A stretch of DNA of 64,000 nucleotides from assembly GCA_964557855.1 (NCBI GenBank), contig CAZLBP010000013.1:1-64000 (forward strand), written 5' to 3'. Shown piece by piece: positions 7,602-16,469 of the stretch. A model generated the notes under the pieces. The model did no database searches. It saw only the letters and a list, made by a program, of their open reading frames with translations, and had not been told where the DNA came from. The translations under genes and the position numbers were made by a program. Source of the stretch: JAJRZL01 sp964557855 (lineage in GTDB: Bacteria > Zixibacteria > MSB-5A5 > GN15 > FEB-12). Each line of letters begins with the position of its first letter. The first letter of the stretch is position 1.

Positions 7602-8702
7602 TCACGGATGCCTCGAACTCAGGCCTCCTTTGAACAAAAAGTCGACCAGGTACGAAAGATCACTCACGTTGGGCGAACCTCCACTGCCGTCGACATCTCC
7701 AATCGCCAACAGCTGCGGCACCGGGCCTCCCTTGAACAGAAAATCCACGAGGAATGTCAGATCACTGACATTGACTTCTCCGTCAAGGTTCAGGTCGCCC
7801 GAGCGGTGACCGATTATTGTCACCTGGCCGGACCATTGACCCGGGCTGCCGGCGACGTCGTAAAACACATCGAAAAACGACTCGGTGACGTCCCACAGAA
7901 GTCCGCCCTGATGCAGTTCTTCGCACTCGATAAACTCTTTCATATCGAAAGAAATCTTCAGCACGTCTCCTTCGAAATCGACCCAGCCGCCGGTGAGAAT
8001 CTCGGTTGCACCGACAGTAATCTCGCATCCGGCTATACTCATCGAGATGTTCTCCCACGCGGCAATATCGCCCGCACTGTTGCCGATGTAGAGATTGCCG
8101 ATCATGGGATCCACGGTGTACTTGTTGACTATCAGAATCGGGTCCGGATCAAACAGATAGCCCGGCGACGCCTCCACTACCATAATACTGTAATCCTCGA
8201 CCTCACCGTAGTTTGTATGGCCGTACGGCGCCATATCCACAGCAACTCCGAAATAGCTGAGACGTGTCCGCATTAGGGTCTGCCCCGGTGCAGCGTCGAG
8301 CGGAGGAGTGATTATTCCGGTATACGGTCCATATCCCGTTTCGACATCCATGGATACTCTCTCACTTTGGTCGAGCCACAAGTCCTGGTTCCAATCGATC
8401 CAGATAGCACAGTCATCGCCGCTGTAGGTGTTCCCGCCGACGATCGTAATCGGATAGCCCAGGCCGGGCGTCATCTCCGTGGACAGCGCGGTGAAATCAC
8501 TATAGCCGACGCATTCGGATGTATTGTCAATATCGCCGACTGTAACCCGTTGGATGTATTCGTCGCAACCGCCACTGGCGCCGAAATCTCCATCCGGCTC
8601 GAAGTTGATTCTGAGTTCATACAACCATGGACCGAACTCACAGGGATAGTTGTGATATATGTCCGGGGCTGCAAAAGCCCAATATGTCCCGGGTGGTAAA
8701 AA
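7602..8702 (-). pseudogene. GEVED/dockerin secreted protein, N-terminus deleted
   Basis: About 365 residues remain. The first recognisable sequence is FLPPGTYWAFAAPDIY, followed by a GEVED-type segment (IWIDWNQD ... YGEVEDYSI), a cohesin-like beta region, and two dockerin-like units (VNVSDLTFLVDFLFKGG and PNVSDLSYLVDFLFKGG). There is no signal peptide. The nominal start codon lies inside an out-of-frame copy of the glyoxalase-like gene upstream. The two genes meet near 8702-8705, so a deletion has fused the 3' part of this gene to the 5' part of its neighbour. It could be translated from TTG 8744 but would not be exported. Confidence 0.75.
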
Positions 8703-8704
8703 GG

Positions 8705-8926
8705 CTTCGAAGGAAGGTCGGCATTCACCCTGCGCTTGTGACAAATCCCCGCCACCGGCGTATCATCCGTCGGGGAGAGGGCGTTATGATCATTGTAATC
8801 GCCCATCGACACCGGCGATGTCTTCCAGCCCACCACCTTTTCGTAAAATTCCCGGACCTCATCGGCATTCTCCACCGTCAAATCATGCCAGCCGATTTGC
8901 CCGATCTTCTTATCCGAAGCACTCAT
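8705..8926 (-). pseudogene. Truncated glyoxalase/VOC-family gene
   Basis: A good Shine-Dalgarno (GAGGAAA) precedes ATG 8926. The first 74 residues look like the N-terminal half of a VOC dioxygenase/glyoxalase: GQIGWHDLTVENADEVREFY, VVGWKTSPVSMGDY, PVAGICHKR, ending NADLPSK. After that the frame runs into the GEVED/dockerin sequence out of frame and stops at 8471. A whole VOC protein of this type is about 120-140 residues, so the C-terminal betaalpha-beta unit is missing. Non-functional in all likelihood. Confidence 0.75.
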
Positions 8927-9047
8927 TGGCGTTTCCTCTGTGTTAGCGTCTACGTCAAATGTACGAGTTTTATCTTGAATACGCAAAGCGCGGCCGTTTC
9001 CTTAATATCGATCTAACTTTTTCACGTTTGCACGGAGGAGATAACAG

Positions 9048-9458
9048 ATGGAACCAAATGTAATGAACTACTGGGCCATTCTCGTAGCCGGAGTGGCCTA
9101 TACCATTCTCGGCGCTTTGTGGTACTCGCCGGCACTGTTCGGCAATATTTGGATAAAAAGCATCGGCAAAACCAAAGAACAGGTCGACAAGGACTTTTCG
9201 CCGTGGAAAATTGTCGGGGCGCTGGTCACATCGCTCATCGCCGCCTACGGGATTGCCCGCCTGCTCACCTGGACTTCACTGGATCCGCTCTGGGGTGGTT
9301 TCGGCATAGCCCTCCTGGCCGGAATATGCTTCGTCTTCACAACCATGGGCGTGAATGACTTGATGGAATCCCGACCAATAAGGCTCTTCGTACTGAACAT
9401 CGTCTTCCACATTGTCGGGTTCCTGATAATGGGGATCATTATCGGCCTCTGGCAATAA
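9048..9458 (+). CDS. DUF1761 integral membrane protein
   Basis: 136 residues with four hydrophobic segments. The opening MNYWAILVAGVAYTILG, the WYSPALFG turn and the PWKIVGALV stretch fit the DUF1761 family. GGAGGAG lies just upstream of ATG 9048; ATG 9063 (MNYWAI) is the alternative and the family's usual beginning. The function of the family is not known. It stands alone between the scar of the VOC gene and a repeat-rich gap. Confidence 0.8.
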   Translation: MEPNVMNYWAILVAGVAYTILGALWYSPALFGNIWIKSIGKTKEQVDKDFSPWKIVGALVTSLIAAYGIARLLTWTSLDPLWGGFGIALLAGICFVFTTMGVNDLMESRPIRLFVLNIVFHIVGFLIMGIIIGLWQ

Positions 9459-9867
9459 AGTACACGGAGGCAGCAACGATTGTTGTGTCAGGTTCTGATC
9501 CCGTGTCAACGGGATTGTGACCTGCTGCAACAGACAACCCTCTCACTCCCGCGTGGTCTGTCGCCCCCGCCTACTCTCCCTCGTTCCTAAGTTGCACCTG
9601 GAAACGCACACCTTTTCCCTCGAACAGCCCGCACCTGCAAAACCTTTCAGAATTCTATTGCCGTCACCGGATTATTATAGTATAGATAGACCAGTTAAGT
9701 CGACAAGAGAGGTCGGGAACGGATTATTGTGGATCGGGTTTACCTGATAGGATCCGCTTTCCGCATTTGTTCCGGCACTTTGCAGGCCGGATTCTGTTGC
9801 ATAGAAATATAAGGACGCCTCGGGCGCACAACAGTGTTTACGAAAGGTTGCAGAAACAGACAGCCAT
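9459..9867. repeat. Intergenic gap with family C and family B palindromes
   Basis: No gene is supported here. A family C palindrome lies at 9485-9525 (inner stem ATCCCGT/ACGGGAT, outer stem TGCAGCAGGTC-like but imperfect). A family B palindrome lies at 9582-9606 (CGTTCCTAAG ... CTGGAAACG). The rest, up to the transhydrogenase start, holds nothing I recognise. Confidence 0.6.
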
Positions 9868-11049
9868 ATGACTGATGAATCAAAGAAGATCTCGATAGGG
9901 ATTCCCAAAGAAACATTCCCGGACGAACGGCGAGTTGCCATCGTTCCGGACACAATTCCCCAATTCGAAAAGCAAAACCTCAAGGTCACCCTGGAAGCCG
10001 GGGCCGGCTTGCCGGCCGGTTTCACCGATGAAGCCTATCGCAACAAAGGCGCTGCCATTGTCGAGAGCCGCTCCGATTTGTTCGAATCAAACGACATTAT
10101 TCTCCAAGTGCGAGCCGCCGGAGCTAATCCCGACAAGGCAAAATCCGAGATCAAGCTCTATCGATCCGGCCAGGCGATTGTCGGGCATTTCGAGCCGCTG
10201 TCGGAATACGAGACAATCGACAAACTGGCGTCCAAAGGGGCCACCACCTATGCTATCGAGCTGCTACCCCGAATCACCAAAGCCCAGAGCATGGACGCTC
10301 TGTCGTCCATGGCCACCATAGCCGGATACAAGGCAGTGTTGTTGGCCGCGGAGGCCTGCCCCAAAATCTTCCCGCTGCTCATGACCGCCGCCGGCACCGT
10401 CTCGGCCGCCCATGCGTTCATTGTCGGAGCGGGCGTCGCCGGCCTGCAGGCGATCGCCACGGCGCGGCGGCTGGGTGCGGTGGTGAAGGCGTACGATGTC
10501 CGACCGGCCGTCAAAGAACAGGTACAAAGCCTCGGGGCGAGCTTCGTCGAGCTCGATCTGTCAACCGAGGATGCCGAGGATAAGGGCGGTTACGCCAAAG
10601 AGGCCGGGGAAGAATTCTACAAGAAGCAGCGCGAAATGATGACCGGTGTCGTGGCCAAAAGCGACGTCGTAATCACGACCGCGGCCATCCCCGGCAAGAA
10701 AGCGCCGGTGCTGATTACCGAAGATATGGTCAAAGCCATGCCGCCGGGATCGATCATTGTGGATCTGGCGGCGGAACGCGGCGGCAACTGCGAACTGACC
10801 AAAGCCGGCGAGACGGTCGAAGCTCACAATGTCAAGATATTGGGGCCGATCAACCTGCCTTCCACGATTCCGTACCACGCCAGCCAGATGTATGCCCGCA
10901 ATCTGCTGTCGTTTATCCGTCACCTGGTTGGCAACGGCGGGCTGGAGCCGAACCGGGAAGATGAAATCATCAGAGACACGATGTTGACCTCCAAAGGGGA
11001 AGTGGTAAATGAACGCGTCAAAGAGCTGCTGAGCTCTGCGGGAAATTAG
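9868..11049 (+). CDS. pntAA: NAD(P) transhydrogenase subunit alpha part 1
   Basis: Soluble NAD(H)-binding subunit (dI) of the proton-translocating transhydrogenase, which makes NADPH from NADH using the proton gradient. The 393 residues carry the AlaDH/PNT N-terminal signature (IGIPKETFPDERRVAIVP), RITKAQSMDALSS, and the Rossmann motif GAGVAGLQAIATARRLGA. It heads a three-gene operon: 26 nt separate it from pntAB, and pntB follows. This split form is typical of Rhodospirillum-type enzymes rather than the fused E. coli PntA. Start at ATG 9868 gives the family N-terminus directly. Confidence 0.95.
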   Translation: MTDESKKISIGIPKETFPDERRVAIVPDTIPQFEKQNLKVTLEAGAGLPAGFTDEAYRNKGAAIVESRSDLFESNDIILQVRAAGANPDKAKSEIKLYRSGQAIVGHFEPLSEYETIDKLASKGATTYAIELLPRITKAQSMDALSSMATIAGYKAVLLAAEACPKIFPLLMTAAGTVSAAHAFIVGAGVAGLQAIATARRLGAVVKAYDVRPAVKEQVQSLGASFVELDLSTEDAEDKGGYAKEAGEEFYKKQREMMTGVVAKSDVVITTAAIPGKKAPVLITEDMVKAMPPGSIIVDLAAERGGNCELTKAGETVEAHNVKILGPINLPSTIPYHASQMYARNLLSFIRHLVGNGGLEPNREDEIIRDTMLTSKGEVVNERVKELLSSAGN

Positions 11050-11075
11050 ACTTATAGGGAGAGGAAGAGATACAT

Positions 11076-11357
11076 ATGGAAACATTCGTAATGGTATTGA
11101 CAGTCTTTGTTCTGGCGATCTTCGTCGGATTCGAGATAATAACCAAAGTACCCCCGACACTGCATACACCGCTGATGTCCGGCTCCAACGCCATTTCCGG
11201 GATCACGCTGATCGGTGCCATCATCTCGGCCGGCTCGCAAAACACGACCCTGACGACAATTCTCGGCCTGGCGGCGGTTGTTTTCGCCACCATCAATGTC
11301 GTCGGCGGGTTCATGGTCACTCACCGCATGCTCAAGATGTTTCGCAAGAAAGACTAA
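11076..11357 (+). CDS. pntAB: NAD(P) transhydrogenase subunit alpha part 2
   Basis: A 93-residue membrane subunit (part of dII) with three hydrophobic helices and the conserved GSNAISGITLIGAI segment. It anchors the NAD-binding subunit and forms part of the proton channel with PntB. GGGAGAGGAAGAG upstream is a strong ribosome site. It sits between pntAA and pntB with short gaps (26 and 3 nt), so the three are co-transcribed. It is shorter than the Rhodospirillum subunit but complete for the core. Confidence 0.93.
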   Translation: METFVMVLTVFVLAIFVGFEIITKVPPTLHTPLMSGSNAISGITLIGAIISAGSQNTTLTTILGLAAVVFATINVVGGFMVTHRMLKMFRKKD

Positions 11358-11360
11358 CCT

Positions 11361-12749
11361 ATGCCGCTATCAGTTGTTAACATAGCCTATCTGGTTGCCT
11401 CGGTCCTGTTCATATTCGGTCTGAAAGGCCTGACTCATCCCCGCACCGCCGTGCGCGGCAATATCTTCGGTTCGCTGGGGATGTTGCTGGCGGTAGTTGT
11501 CACCCTCTGGGACCAGCACATCATAAGTTTCGAGATTATCATCCTCGGCTTCATCATCGGGGCCGCGGTCGGGGCTATTCTGGCTGTGAAAATCCAGATG
11601 ACCGCCATGCCGCAGTTGGTGGGATTGTTCAACGGCTTCGGCGGCGGCGCCTCGGTATTTGTCGCAGGGGCCGCCCTTTTAGAAATCCTGCATCTGGGCG
11701 TCATGCCCGACCTGCAGTTCAGCGTGGCTACCGCCGCTTCGGGTCTGATCGGAGCCGTGACATTCTGGGGCAGCCTGGTCGCATTCGGTAAATTACAGGG
11801 CATTATTACGGAAAATGCTATCGTCTTTCCCGGTCAACAGGTAGTCAAGTCCATTATCGGCCTGGCCGCTCTGGCGGCTTGTGTCTGGCTGGTTATGAAT
11901 CCGGATGTTACCTACAACTATTGGATCGTCGTGGGCATAGCCTCAATGCTTGGTATCCTGCTCGTAAATCCGATCGGCGGCGCTGATATGCCGGTCGTTA
12001 TCGCTCTCCTGAACTCCTACTCCGGCCTGGCGGCCGCAGCTACAGGATTCGTGCTGGAGAACAATGTGCTCATTATCGCCGGTTCTCTCGTCGGTGCGTC
12101 TGGGATCATCCTGACCAACATCATGTGCAAAGCGATGAACCGCTCGCTCACGAATGTGCTCTTCGGCGTGATCGAACCAGCTGCGGCCGGAGCCGTGGCC
12201 GATGACATCTATGAAGGCAAGGTCAAATCCACCAGCGCCGACGAGGTCGCCATGCTCTTTGACGGCGCCCGGCGGGTGGTGATTGTCCCCGGCTACGGGA
12301 TGGCGGTCGCTCAGGCACAGCACGCGGTGCGGGATCTGGCCAATCTGCTCGAGCAGCGCAATATCGAAGTCGACTATGCCATCCACCCGGTAGCAGGACG
12401 CATGCCGGGCCATATGAACGTGTTGTTGGCGGAGGCCAACGTGGGATACGACAAGCTACAGGAAATGGACGTCGTCAACCCGACCTTCCAGCAGACCGAC
12501 GTGGCCATTATCATCGGCGCCAACGACGTCGTCAACCCGGTCGCGCGCACCGACAAGGACTCGCCTATTGCGGGCATGCCGATCCTCGATGTCGACAAGG
12601 CCAAGTATGTCGTGGTGATCAAACGCAGTCTCAGCCCCGGTTTCGCGGGCATCCCCAACCCCCTCTTCGCGATGGACAACACCCTGATGTTCTTCAACGA
12701 CGGCAAGAAAGCGGTGTTAGAGTTGATACAGGCGGTGAAGGAAGCGTAG
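11361..12749 (+). CDS. pntB: NAD(P) transhydrogenase subunit beta
   Basis: 462 residues, the normal length. The N-terminal half has about nine membrane helices (rest of dII). The C-terminal third is the NADP(H)-binding dIII domain: VVIVPGYGMAVAQAQHAV, HPVAGRMPGHMNVLLAEA, IIIGANDVVNPVAR and the closing NTLMFFNDGKKAV. With PntAA and PntAB it makes the complete proton-pumping enzyme. It starts 3 nt after the pntAB stop. An imperfect GCGCACCCC/GGGGTGCG hairpin (12781-12799) downstream may end the message. Confidence 0.95.
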   Translation: MPLSVVNIAYLVASVLFIFGLKGLTHPRTAVRGNIFGSLGMLLAVVVTLWDQHIISFEIIILGFIIGAAVGAILAVKIQMTAMPQLVGLFNGFGGGASVFVAGAALLEILHLGVMPDLQFSVATAASGLIGAVTFWGSLVAFGKLQGIITENAIVFPGQQVVKSIIGLAALAACVWLVMNPDVTYNYWIVVGIASMLGILLVNPIGGADMPVVIALLNSYSGLAAAATGFVLENNVLIIAGSLVGASGIILTNIMCKAMNRSLTNVLFGVIEPAAAGAVADDIYEGKVKSTSADEVAMLFDGARRVVIVPGYGMAVAQAQHAVRDLANLLEQRNIEVDYAIHPVAGRMPGHMNVLLAEANVGYDKLQEMDVVNPTFQQTDVAIIIGANDVVNPVARTDKDSPIAGMPILDVDKAKYVVVIKRSLSPGFAGIPNPLFAMDNTLMFFNDGKKAVLELIQAVKEA

Positions 12750-12780
12750 ACCGCTGCCGTTACCTTTTCCGGGTCGGGTG

Positions 12781-12865
12781 GCGCACCCCTTGGGGTGCGG
12801 GACTATTCCTCGTTCCCAAGTTGTACTTGGGAACGTAGTTGTCGAAATCCCGCTTCGAGTTTCGA
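12781..12865. repeat. Three adjacent hairpins including a family B palindrome
   Basis: GCGCACCCC/GGGGTGCG at 12781-12799, CGTTCCCAAG-ttgta-CTTGGGAACG at 12811-12835 (perfect 10-bp stem), and GTCGAAA/TTTCGAC near 12841-12866. The middle one recurs at 9582-9606 and 53667-53691. They lie immediately beyond the 3' end of the RAYT transposase remnant, the usual position of REP sequences beside their transposase. Confidence 0.75.
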
Positions 12866-12875
12866 CATCTTGCTC

Positions 12876-13379
12876 TCACTTCCCAAACATCCCTTCCACT
12901 TCAATCTTCTCTCTCACACCCCAATCATCGGAATAATAACCGTCTTCCCTATATTCCCGAAACGACAAAAACTCGTAATTGCACGGCGCCCGGGCCAAAC
13001 CGTGCCTGACCGGATTATAGCGGATATAGTCCAGATGCTTATCATAATCAACCTGGTCACGTATCTCATGGTCCCAGAAGCGGTTCTACCACATTAGGCC
13101 CGCCGTCAATCCGGACCGATTACGATATTTAACCGAAGACGATAAGTTGATCTTTCTCATAAGGCTCGACATCTCACATTCGAGCGGATCAACGAGAAGA
13201 TGCATATGATCAGGCAGGACAACTTAGGCATCCAGTAGAAAGGAATACTTGGCCCTTGTGGTTTCGATTGCGTTCCACAACAGATGAAAGTTGTCGACGA
13301 GGATCGGTAAGCGTGGATGTGTGACGTGCGTGAAAAAATAGAGATGCCCCGGTCGGAAATGTCTTCTGATGTTCGTCAT
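12876..13379 (-). pseudogene. REP-associated tyrosine transposase (RAYT, Y1 family), two nonsense codons
   Basis: The minus-strand frame from ATG 13379 to TGA 12876 is 168 codons and continuous except for two stops. TAA at 13224-13226 is codon 52 and TAG at 13086-13088 is codon 98, where the family usually has Gln. Family marks remain: FRPGHLYFFTHVTH at the start, the HUH motif in VVLPDHMHLLV, MRKINLSSSVKY, NRFWDHEIRDQ, and YIRYNPVRHG with the catalytic-tyrosine region. Single-base nonsense changes without frameshift suggest recent decay. RAYTs are known to mobilise REP palindromes, and REP-like hairpins flank it at 12781-12865. Confidence 0.85.
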
Positions 13380-13563
13380 AACAGATATTTAATGATAATG
13401 CAGAATCTCAAAACCGGCAAGGCCGATTCGACATCCTTTCAATACCACGATGATTCGGTATTTTTTCAGAGCGAAACAGTCTCACGACGGCGACTGGTGC
13501 TGTGCCCTCTGTCGGCGACCCAGCGAAATATGCAATCAAAAACGGATACTTGAAGAATTGTTC

Positions 13564-13590
13564 TTGACAGCGTCTAAATCAATATATAAT
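13564..13590 (+). promoter_or_regulatory. Promoter of the PerR-like gene, very close to its start
   Basis: TTGACA at 13564-13569 and TATAAT at 13585-13590 (15-nt spacing; TAATAT at 13587-13592 gives 17). The ATG is at 13599, only 8 nt past the -10, so transcription would start at or next to the start codon and the mRNA may be leaderless. No Shine-Dalgarno is present. The AT-rich stretch could also hold a self-regulation site. Confidence 0.6.
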
Positions 13591-13598
13591 ATAAACCC

Positions 13599-13997
13599 AT
13601 GAATGACGCGATCTCTATACTGCGCGACTGCGGTATTCAGCCGACGCCCCAGAGGATTGCCGTGGTGGAGTGTGTGCTTGAAAGTACGGGTCACCATACC
13701 GCCGATGATCTGCTTGTCTACGCGCGGGACCGCTGTCCGACGGTGTCGCGGGCCACGGTTTATAATACACTCAATCTGCTGGTGAAAAGGGGTCTCATGC
13801 GCAAGCAACTGCTCAAAGAAGGGACGGTAGTTTTTGACGCCAATGTCGAGCGCCACCATCATTTGATCGATGATGAAACCGGCGACATTTACGATATTCC
13901 CTGGGATCGATTGGAAGTGAAAGGCGCCGACAAGCTGAATGAGTTCGATGTGACTGAATTTCAAGTGATAATGCGAGGCAGAAAGAAGGGACAATGA
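13599..13997 (+). CDS. Fur/PerR-family peroxide-responsive regulator
   Basis: 132 residues. The winged helix is intact (QPTPQRIAVVECVLES ... PTVSRATVYNTLNLLVKRGLM), and the metal-site histidines HHTAD and RHHHLID are present. The CxxC pairs that hold the structural zinc in most Fur and PerR proteins are absent: HHHLIDDETGDIYD replaces HHHxxCxxCG, and no C-terminal CxxC exists. The gene lies 149 nt upstream of katG in the same direction, with a selenium peroxiredoxin beyond, so it is probably the peroxide sensor for these genes. Role assigned from context and family. Confidence 0.82.
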   Translation: MNDAISILRDCGIQPTPQRIAVVECVLESTGHHTADDLLVYARDRCPTVSRATVYNTLNLLVKRGLMRKQLLKEGTVVFDANVERHHHLIDDETGDIYDIPWDRLEVKGADKLNEFDVTEFQVIMRGRKKGQ

Positions 13998-14146
13998 CTC
14001 TTTTTTGTCTGTTGGAAATACAATGTCTAAAATCAGACTTTTTCTGTCAAGATTGTATGGGAAATACGTGGAATGTGGGATGGTTTGAATGGCTAGTAGA
14101 ACATGAGAACATATCTGTGAACATTTATTGAGATAAAGGAGAAGTT

Positions 14147-16357
14147 ATGACAAACCAGAACAAAGGTATTGAGGCCACGTGTCCGGTGACAGGCAGCTCA
14201 AGCCGAGGGCCTACGAACCGGGACTGGTGGCCGAACCAGTTGAACTTGAAGATCCTTCACCAACATACTTCGAAATCCAATCCGATGGGCGAGGATTTTA
14301 ACTACGCGGAGGAGTTCAAGAAACTCGACTATGATGCTCTGAAGACGGATCTCTATGCTTTGATGACCGATTCGCAGGAGTGGTGGCCAGCCGATTATGG
14401 TCATTACGGCGGGCTCTTCATCCGGATGGCCTGGCACAGCGCAGGTACCTACCGCATGGGCGATGGTCGCGGCGGCGGGAATACGGGAAACCAGCGTTTT
14501 GCACCTCTCAATAGTTGGCCGGACAACGTGAATCTCGACAAAGCGCGCCGGCTGCTTTGGCCAATCAAGCAGAAATACGGCAAAAGGATATCCTGGGCCG
14601 ATCTCATGATCCTGGCAGGCAACTGCGCTTTGGAATCGATGGGATTCAAGACCTTCGGTTTTGCCGGAGGGCGCGAGGACATCTGGGAACCGGAAGAAGA
14701 TGTATACTGGGGCGCCGAAAAAGAGTGGCTGGCAACGAGCGACAAACCCGAGAGCCGTTACAGCGGTGAGCGGGATCTGGAAAACCCCCTGGCTGCGGTG
14801 CAGATGGGTCTGATCTACGTCAACCCGGAAGGCCCGGACGGCAATCCCGATCCGGTCGCATCGGGACGTGACGTTCGCGAGACGTTCGCGCGCATGGCTA
14901 TGAACGACGAAGAGACCGTCGCGCTCGTAGCCGGCGGGCATACCTTTGGCAAGTGCCATGGCGCCGGAGATGCGGCGCTCCTTGGTGCGGAACCGGAAGC
15001 AGCTCCTTTGGAAGAGATGGGGCTGGGCTGGAAGAGCAGTTTCGGAAGCGGTAAGGCCGGCGATACAATCACCAGCGGTATCGAGGGCGCCTGGAAGCCA
15101 AACCCGACCAAATGGGACATGGGTTACCTGAAGGTACTGTTCAAGTATGAGTGGGAACTGGTCAAGAGCCCGGCTGGGGCGAATCAATGGCTGGCCAAGG
15201 ATGTGGATGACGAGGACATCGTGGTCGACGCACATGATCCGTCGAAGAAGCATCGGCCGATGATGACAACAGCCGACCTCTCCCTTCGCCTAGACCCGAT
15301 ATACGAGCCGATAGCAAGGCGCTATCTGGAAAATCCGGAAGAATTCGCGGACGCGTTTGCCCGGGCCTGGTTCAAGCTGACCCACCGTGATATGGGTCCT
15401 CGTTCGCGCTATCTCGGCCCGGAAGTACCTGATGAAGACCTCATTTGGCAGGACCCGGTGCCGGCAGTTGATCATGAGCTGATTGACGAAAAGGACACCG
15501 CGGGCTTAAAAGACAAGATCCTTGCTTCGGGACTGTCCATCCCGGAACTGGTCTCGACCGCTTGGGCGTCGGCATCCACCTTCCGTGGCTCCGACATGCG
15601 CGGCGGCGCCAACGGGGCGCGAATCCGTCTGGCGCCTCAGAAAGACTGGGAGGTTAACGAACCTGATCAATTGGCGAAAGTGTTGGGCGTTCTCGAAGGG
15701 ATCCAACAGGAGTACAATAAAGCGCGGTCCGGCGGCAAGAAAGTTTCGCTGGCCGACCTGATAGTGCTGGCTGGTTGCGCCGCAATCGAGCAGGCGGCAG
15801 AAAGTGCCGGTCATGATGTGACCGTGCCCTTTGCACCGGGGCGTACGGATGCCACACCGGAGCAGACCGATGCGGCATCTTTCGATGTCCTCGAACCGGT
15901 TGCCGACGGATTCCGCAACTACCAGAAGAAGAAATACGCCGTCACAGCAGAGGAAATTCTGATTGATCGGGCGCAACTGCTGACATTGACGGCTCCCGAG
16001 ATGACGGTTCTTGTTGGCGGTTTGCGCGTCTTGAACGCCAACTTCGGAAAGTCTCCTCACGGCGTTTTCACTAACCGCCCCGAGACTCTCACCAATGACT
16101 TCTTCGTGAATCTGCTCGACATGGATACGGAGTGGCAGGCAACTTTAAAAGACAATGACATATTTGAAGGTCGTGATCGGGCCACGGGTGACACCAGGTG
16201 GACTGCCACACGTGTCGATCTGGTTTTCGGCTCAAACTCTCAGCTTCGCGCCATTGCCGAAATCTACGCGTGTGAGGATTCAAAAGATAAGTTTGTACAT
16301 GACTTTGTGGCTGCATGGAATAAAGTTATGAATCTTGATCGTTTCGATCGTGCGTAA
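14147..16357 (+). CDS. katG: Catalase-peroxidase
   Basis: 736-residue haem enzyme that removes hydrogen peroxide by catalase and peroxidase reactions. Two tandem peroxidase domains are present. The N-terminal one is active: distal RMAWHSAGTYR (Arg, Trp, His), the Tyr of GLIYVNPEGP and the Met of ETFARMAMND that complete the Met-Tyr-Trp cofactor, and proximal His in VAGGHTFGK. The C-terminal domain lacks the haem histidines as usual. AAAGGAG lies 6 nt before ATG 14147. It follows the PerR-like gene and precedes the selenoperoxiredoxin, forming a peroxide-defence block. Confidence 0.97.
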   Translation: MTNQNKGIEATCPVTGSSSRGPTNRDWWPNQLNLKILHQHTSKSNPMGEDFNYAEEFKKLDYDALKTDLYALMTDSQEWWPADYGHYGGLFIRMAWHSAGTYRMGDGRGGGNTGNQRFAPLNSWPDNVNLDKARRLLWPIKQKYGKRISWADLMILAGNCALESMGFKTFGFAGGREDIWEPEEDVYWGAEKEWLATSDKPESRYSGERDLENPLAAVQMGLIYVNPEGPDGNPDPVASGRDVRETFARMAMNDEETVALVAGGHTFGKCHGAGDAALLGAEPEAAPLEEMGLGWKSSFGSGKAGDTITSGIEGAWKPNPTKWDMGYLKVLFKYEWELVKSPAGANQWLAKDVDDEDIVVDAHDPSKKHRPMMTTADLSLRLDPIYEPIARRYLENPEEFADAFARAWFKLTHRDMGPRSRYLGPEVPDEDLIWQDPVPAVDHELIDEKDTAGLKDKILASGLSIPELVSTAWASASTFRGSDMRGGANGARIRLAPQKDWEVNEPDQLAKVLGVLEGIQQEYNKARSGGKKVSLADLIVLAGCAAIEQAAESAGHDVTVPFAPGRTDATPEQTDAASFDVLEPVADGFRNYQKKKYAVTAEEILIDRAQLLTLTAPEMTVLVGGLRVLNANFGKSPHGVFTNRPETLTNDFFVNLLDMDTEWQATLKDNDIFEGRDRATGDTRWTATRVDLVFGSNSQLRAIAEIYACEDSKDKFVHDFVAAWNKVMNLDRFDRA

Positions 16358-16469
16358 ACTGACTGGATAACTCTTGCAGAATGCTGACCGCGAAACTTGG
16401 ACTTCACAATGTGTGTCTGCAGCTGTAGATTCTGTTGAAGACTATACTGGTTTGCTATAGGAGGCGAAT

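Noticed and set aside
8471..8926. An intact protein from the 8926 start to the 8471 stop
   Set aside because: Only the first 74 residues are VOC-like; the remainder is the neighbour gene out of frame.
14198..15253. 351-residue minus-strand frame opposite katG
   Set aside because: Shadow of katG; no recognisable domain.
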